NCBI GenBank assembly: GCA_020635175.1
Contig: JACKAH010000026.1
Span: 1-9,098, forward strand
Length of the DNA stretch: 9,098 nucleotides
Source of the DNA: Deltaproteobacteria bacterium
GTDB taxonomy: Bacteria; Bdellovibrionota_C; UBA2361; J135
Direction: 5' to 3'
Shown here: positions 5,400 to 9,098 of the stretch, piece after piece
Layout: the number at the start of each line of letters is the position of its first letter
How positions within the stretch are numbered: position 1 is the stretch's first letter
Position numbers and translations under genes: made by a program
Notes under the pieces: model-generated
Database searches by the model: none
Told to the model about the DNA's origin: nothing
The model's input: only the letters and a program-made list of their open reading frames with translations

Positions 5400-6440
5400 A
5401 TGAATCTAAATAGACTCTTTCTCTCATTGTTCACTAGTTGTTTTTTGGCTTCTAACCTTCTAGCCCAAGTAAATGTAATCGCTTACAAAGTTAACGAGGA
5501 ATCTTTAAACGATCAGATTGAATCTCTCGGAACTCTCCGTGCGAATGAGGTTGTAGACCTGACCGCATCAGTAACCGATACAATAACAAAGATTCATTTT
5601 AACGACGGACAGAGAGTTAATAAGGGAGATGTGCTTGCCGAGATGACGGACTCTGAAGAGGGTGCTCTAGTAAAAGAAAACACAGCTAGAGTCGAAGAGG
5701 CGAAGCGACAGTACGATCGAGTAAAAAACCTTCCCGACCAAGGAGCAATCTCTGAATCACTTGTAGATCAACGCAGAAGAGAATACGAAGCTGCTAAAGC
5801 TCAGCTAGAAGCGATGATTAGTAGACTTCACGATCGCTTAATTGTTGCACCATTTAGTGGGGTAATGGGTCTGAGACAAATTAGCGTTGGAGCACTTGTA
5901 ACACCTGGCGATAAAATAGGAGTCCTGGTTGATGACTCTACAATGAAGCTAGACTTCTCAGTCCCTGAAGTTTACCTTGGCGCTCTTAAGCCTGGGCTAC
6001 CAATAGTCGGCACTACGCCTGCTTTCCCAGATCAAAAGTTCGAGGGTGAGCTAGTAGCAGTAGATGCTCAAATCGATCCTCGTACCCGTTCGATTATTGT
6101 CCGCGCAATACTTCCAAATGACAAACTTCTCTTAAAGCCTGGATTACTAATGAAAGTGAAGCTCGGGTTTAATTTTAGGAAATCTCTAATTGTACCCGAG
6201 GAAGCATTACTACCTGCAGCTAGTGATAATTATGTCTATAAGATCTCTGGGGAAAATGCTTTAAAAACAAAAGTAGAGATCGGAACTCGCCAACCTGGAA
6301 AAGTTGAGATTTTGAAAGGACTATCTGTTGGGGATCTTATTGTCACTCATGGACACTTGGCTTTAGACCAAGATACCAAAGTTACTGTTAAAAAAGTTCT
6401 TGAACTAGGTCAGGATTTAAGCGAGGCACTCGCTGGGTAA
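5400..6440 (+). CDS. RND efflux periplasmic adaptor (membrane fusion protein, HlyD/AcrA type)
   Basis: This 346-residue protein is at the short end for the family. It should bridge the inner-membrane pump and the outer-membrane factor in the periplasm. Residues 1-22 are a signal peptide (FLASNLLA before Gln23) with no lipobox. The lipoyl half-motifs flank a short alpha-hairpin: VVDLTASVTDTITKIHFNDG with QRVNKGDVLAEM (51-82), hairpin about 85-145, then LIVAPFSGVMGLRQISVGALV (147-167). The beta-barrel follows with VDAQIDPRTRSIIVRAILPN (221-240) and LKPGLLMKVKL (245-255), and the membrane-proximal domain starts near VPEEALLP (265-272). The short hairpin fits MexH-like adaptors that work with HAE-1 pumps. 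A weak AGG lies 5 bases before the ATG. The pump gene starts 6 bases after its stop, so they form one operon. It is divergent from the outer-membrane factor gene. Confidence 0.95.
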   Translation: MNLNRLFLSLFTSCFLASNLLAQVNVIAYKVNEESLNDQIESLGTLRANEVVDLTASVTDTITKIHFNDGQRVNKGDVLAEMTDSEEGALVKENTARVEEAKRQYDRVKNLPDQGAISESLVDQRRREYEAAKAQLEAMISRLHDRLIVAPFSGVMGLRQISVGALVTPGDKIGVLVDDSTMKLDFSVPEVYLGALKPGLPIVGTTPAFPDQKFEGELVAVDAQIDPRTRSIIVRAILPNDKLLLKPGLLMKVKLGFNFRKSLIVPEEALLPAASDNYVYKISGENALKTKVEIGTRQPGKVEILKGLSVGDLIVTHGHLALDQDTKVTVKKVLELGQDLSEALAG

Positions 6441-6446
6441 TTATCT

Positions 6447-9098
6447 ATGATTATCTCTGACGTTTCAGTTAAAAGACCAGTTTTTGCAACCGTAATCTCT
6501 TTGCTTCTAATCATTTTTGGATATGTTTCTTTTACTAGACTCTCATTAAGAGAATATCCAGACATAGATCCTCCTGTAGTTTCTGTTGAAGTTCGATACC
6601 CTGGAGCGTCTGCAAATATTGTTGAGTCAAGAATCACTGAAATTATCGAGGAGCGAGTTTCAGGAATTGAAGGGATACAATTCATTGAGTCAAAAAGTGT
6701 AGACGGAGAATCTACAGTTTCCATTGAATTTTCGCTTGAAAGAGATATCGACTCTGCTGCTAATGACGTGCGCGATAGAGTTTCCGGCATACTTGACGAT
6801 CTGCCTGATGAAGCGGATCCCCCTGAGATTCAAAAGGTAGATGCGAGTTCTGATGTCATAATGTGGCTGAATCTGTCTAGTGATCGCATGACCGTACCTG
6901 AACTTACCGATTATGCCGAGCGATATTTAGTCGATCAATTCTCTGTACTTGATGGTGTTGCAAGAGTTCGCGTAGGCGGCGGGCAAGAATTTGCCATGCG
7001 TGTTTGGTTAGATAGAAATGCACTTGCTGCCCGGGGCTTAACTGTATCTGATGTTGAAAGCGCCTTGCGTTCCGAGAATGTTGAGCTACCCGCAGGAAGC
7101 ATAGATAGCGTCACCAGACAATTTACGGTTCGTCTGAAACGCTCCTTTCGAACTCCTGAAGATTTTACAAATCTAGCTCTGGCGAAGGGTGATGATGGAT
7201 ACATTGTAAGACTTGGAGATGTTGCCCGAGTTGAAAAAGGAACGATAGAATCTCGAACTCTTTTTCGTGGGAATGGCGTCTCTATGGTTGGTATTGGCAC
7301 AGTAAAGCAATCTACCGCCAACACGATTAACGTTGCACGTGCAGTCAAAAAGGCTCAAGCCTACATAAACACTACACTACCTGAAGGCATGGTTTTAAGC
7401 CAAAGTTACGATACCTCTATCTTTATAGAGGATGCGATTCATGAAGTTTATAACACTCTCTTTATCTCAATCGGCCTTGTTATTCTTGTTATATTCCTAT
7501 TTTTAGGTGATATACGTGCAATGTTGGTACCTGCAGTTACAGTACCAATCGCTCTGATATCAACATTTATTTTACTTTACGCATTCGATTTCTCAATCAA
7601 CCTACTGACTCTGCTTGGCTTAGTACTGGCAATTGGACTAGTCGTTGATGATGCGATTGTAATGCTTGAAAATATCACTCGAAGAATACACGAGTATGGC
7701 GAATCGAGACTCGTTGCGGCATTTAGAGGTGCAAGAGAAGTCGGTTTCGCTGTAATAGCAACAACGCTCGTATTAGTCGCTGTGTTTGTGCCGTTAGCAT
7801 TTTTGCAAGGGGACATAGGACGCCTTTTCTCTGAATTCTCACTCACCATGGCTACAGCAGTTGTATTTTCAAGCGTTGTTGCACTAACATTATGCCCAAT
7901 GCTTGCCTCGAAAATTTTAGCCGAAAGAAAGACAGAATCAAGCAACAGTAAATTTGATTCTTTTATCTCAAACGCTACTGAAAAATATTCAAACTCACTT
8001 GATAAGGTGTTGCGAGCCCCGAAGCTAATTTTAGGCCTTTTCATCGCAACACTTTTGTTTGCTGCACTTATATTTAAACTCCTTCCCTCAGAATACGCAC
8101 CAAAAGAAGATCGTGGCGCTTTCTTTGTAACAGTTAATGGACCAGAGGGAGCGTCTTATGAATACATGCTTGATTACATGAATGAGATAGAGAAACGCCT
8201 TATGCCCTATGTGGAATCTGAAGAGATTACACGCCTACTTGTTCGAGCACCCAGGTCTTTTGGCAATTTGGCTTCATTTAATTCTGGTATGGTTGTTTGT
8301 GTTTTGAATAGCTGGTCTAAACGAAGAAGTGGTTTTGTAATCATGGATGAAATCAGAGCAAAACTAAAAGATCTTACTGGTGTTAGAGCTTTTCCAGTGA
8401 TGAGACAGGGATTTGGAGCAAGAATTAGTAAGCCAGTTCAGTTCGTAATAGGTGGTGGAACATATCAGCAACTCGCTGAATGGAGAGATCTGCTCGTAAA
8501 AAAGATAAACGAAAACAACCCTGGATTTGAAGGATTAGACTGGGATTACAAAGAAACTAAACCACAAATTCAGATACAGATAGATTATGATAGAGCTGCT
8601 GAACTAGGAGTAAAAGTTGTAAATATTGGCCGTACGCTAGAAACAATGCTTGGCTCAAAGCGTGTTACAACCTATATCGAAGACGGCGAAGAGTATGATG
8701 TAATCTTAGAAGGCGATCGAGAATCGCAAAGCACCTTGTCGGATCTTCAAAACATTTATGTACGCTCTGAGAGAACAGGTGAGCTGATTCCCCTCTCAAA
8801 TTTTGTCACCATTTCAGAATTTGCGGACTCCCCTGCTCTAAATAGATACAATAGGACGAGAGCAATTACTTTAGAATCAAACTTAAAGGATAACTTTTCA
8901 CTTGGAGAAGCTCTTTCCTTTCTTGAAAAACTTGTAAAATCAGAATTGCCTGAAACTGCGGTAATTGATTATAAAGGCCAATCCAGAGATTTTAAATTCT
9001 CCGGTGAATCTCTGCTCTTTGTTTTTATTCTAGGTCTAATCATTACCTATTTAGTTTTGGCTGCACAATTTGAAAGCTTTGTGCACCCGTTTATAATT
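6447..9098 (+). CDS. RND multidrug efflux pump, HAE-1 (AcrB/MexB-like) permease, 3' end cut by window
   Basis: This is an open frame of 884 codons with no stop before the window edge. HAE-1 pumps have about 1020-1050 residues, so roughly 140-160 are missing. It is the proton-driven inner-membrane trimer that captures substrates. TM1 is at about 12-30, followed by the periplasmic porter region with YPDIDPPVVSVEVRYPGASA (37-56). TM2 starts near 338 and TM4 carries GLVVDDAIVMLEN (397-409), with the proton-relay pair Asp401-Asp402 (bases 7647-7652) equivalent to AcrB Asp407-Asp408. The second porter half spans about 560-850. The frame ends in TM8 with ITYLVLAAQFESF and HPFII, so the TM10 lysine of the relay is not visible. 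The start is the first ATG after the adaptor stop; no clear ribosome site precedes it, which suggests translational coupling. Substrates cannot be inferred. Confidence 0.95.
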   Translation, partial: MIISDVSVKRPVFATVISLLLIIFGYVSFTRLSLREYPDIDPPVVSVEVRYPGASANIVESRITEIIEERVSGIEGIQFIESKSVDGESTVSIEFSLERDIDSAANDVRDRVSGILDDLPDEADPPEIQKVDASSDVIMWLNLSSDRMTVPELTDYAERYLVDQFSVLDGVARVRVGGGQEFAMRVWLDRNALAARGLTVSDVESALRSENVELPAGSIDSVTRQFTVRLKRSFRTPEDFTNLALAKGDDGYIVRLGDVARVEKGTIESRTLFRGNGVSMVGIGTVKQSTANTINVARAVKKAQAYINTTLPEGMVLSQSYDTSIFIEDAIHEVYNTLFISIGLVILVIFLFLGDIRAMLVPAVTVPIALISTFILLYAFDFSINLLTLLGLVLAIGLVVDDAIVMLENITRRIHEYGESRLVAAFRGAREVGFAVIATTLVLVAVFVPLAFLQGDIGRLFSEFSLTMATAVVFSSVVALTLCPMLASKILAERKTESSNSKFDSFISNATEKYSNSLDKVLRAPKLILGLFIATLLFAALIFKLLPSEYAPKEDRGAFFVTVNGPEGASYEYMLDYMNEIEKRLMPYVESEEITRLLVRAPRSFGNLASFNSGMVVCVLNSWSKRRSGFVIMDEIRAKLKDLTGVRAFPVMRQGFGARISKPVQFVIGGGTYQQLAEWRDLLVKKINENNPGFEGLDWDYKETKPQIQIQIDYDRAAELGVKVVNIGRTLETMLGSKRVTTYIEDGEEYDVILEGDRESQSTLSDLQNIYVRSERTGELIPLSNFVTISEFADSPALNRYNRTRAITLESNLKDNFSLGEALSFLEKLVKSELPETAVIDYKGQSRDFKFSGESLLFVFILGLIITYLVLAAQFESFVHPFII

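Noticed and set aside
6410..8044. Several minus-strand open frames opposite the adaptor end and the pump gene
   Set aside because: They lie antisense to the continuous RND pump frame, whose family motifs are unmistakable, and their products are Ser/Thr-rich antisense sequence.

Overview
The window looks like a piece of a Gram-negative, AT-leaning chromosome, probably a gammaproteobacterium. The support is an outer-membrane lipoprotein, a periplasmic adaptor and an RND inner-membrane pump that together form a tripartite envelope exporter, several signal peptides, and a tRNA-Leu 3' end with an encoded CCA. No taxonomic marker is present, so the assignment is inference.

Layout. (a) Positions 1-300 hold the frameshifted 3' remnant of a plus-strand gene and an imperfect 12-bp hairpin. 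(b) Positions 301-1523 hold two adjacent minus-strand genes for secreted proteins of unknown function. They share an architecture and look like diverged tandem paralogues. (c) Positions 1524-1882 are non-coding, with a hairpin near the right end. (d) Positions 1883-2341 encode a small exported four-cysteine protein of unknown function. (e) Positions 2413-2467 are an isolated 3' part of a tRNA-Leu(CAA) gene, from the anticodon loop through CCA, with no 5' half beside it. This is the usual signature of the distal attachment site of an integrated element. From the polarity, the element would lie to the left (genes of unknown function) and the resident chromosome to the right. (f) Positions 2492-3088 encode a membrane-anchored bacterial PH-domain protein on the minus strand. 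(g) About 3200-3720 is a sharply GC-rich block (67-68% in two 60-base samples, against 33-47% in three samples from other genes; the paralogue region gave 55%). It carries one small lipoprotein gene on the minus strand. (h) Positions 3845-9098 are a divergent RND efflux locus: the outer-membrane factor on the minus strand, and the adaptor and pump on the plus strand. The pump is cut by the window end at residue 884.

Working together. The three RND-locus genes should assemble into one proton-driven export channel spanning both membranes. The outer-membrane factor is transcribed away from the adaptor-pump pair across a 130-bp shared control region, which contains a good promoter for the outer-membrane factor and a small dyad. 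The remaining genes have no demonstrable link to the pump.

The items most worth a second look are the tRNA-Leu attachment-site remnant, the secreted paralogue pair, and the compositionally foreign lipoprotein gene. I did not find a recognisable defence, CRISPR or biosynthetic system.
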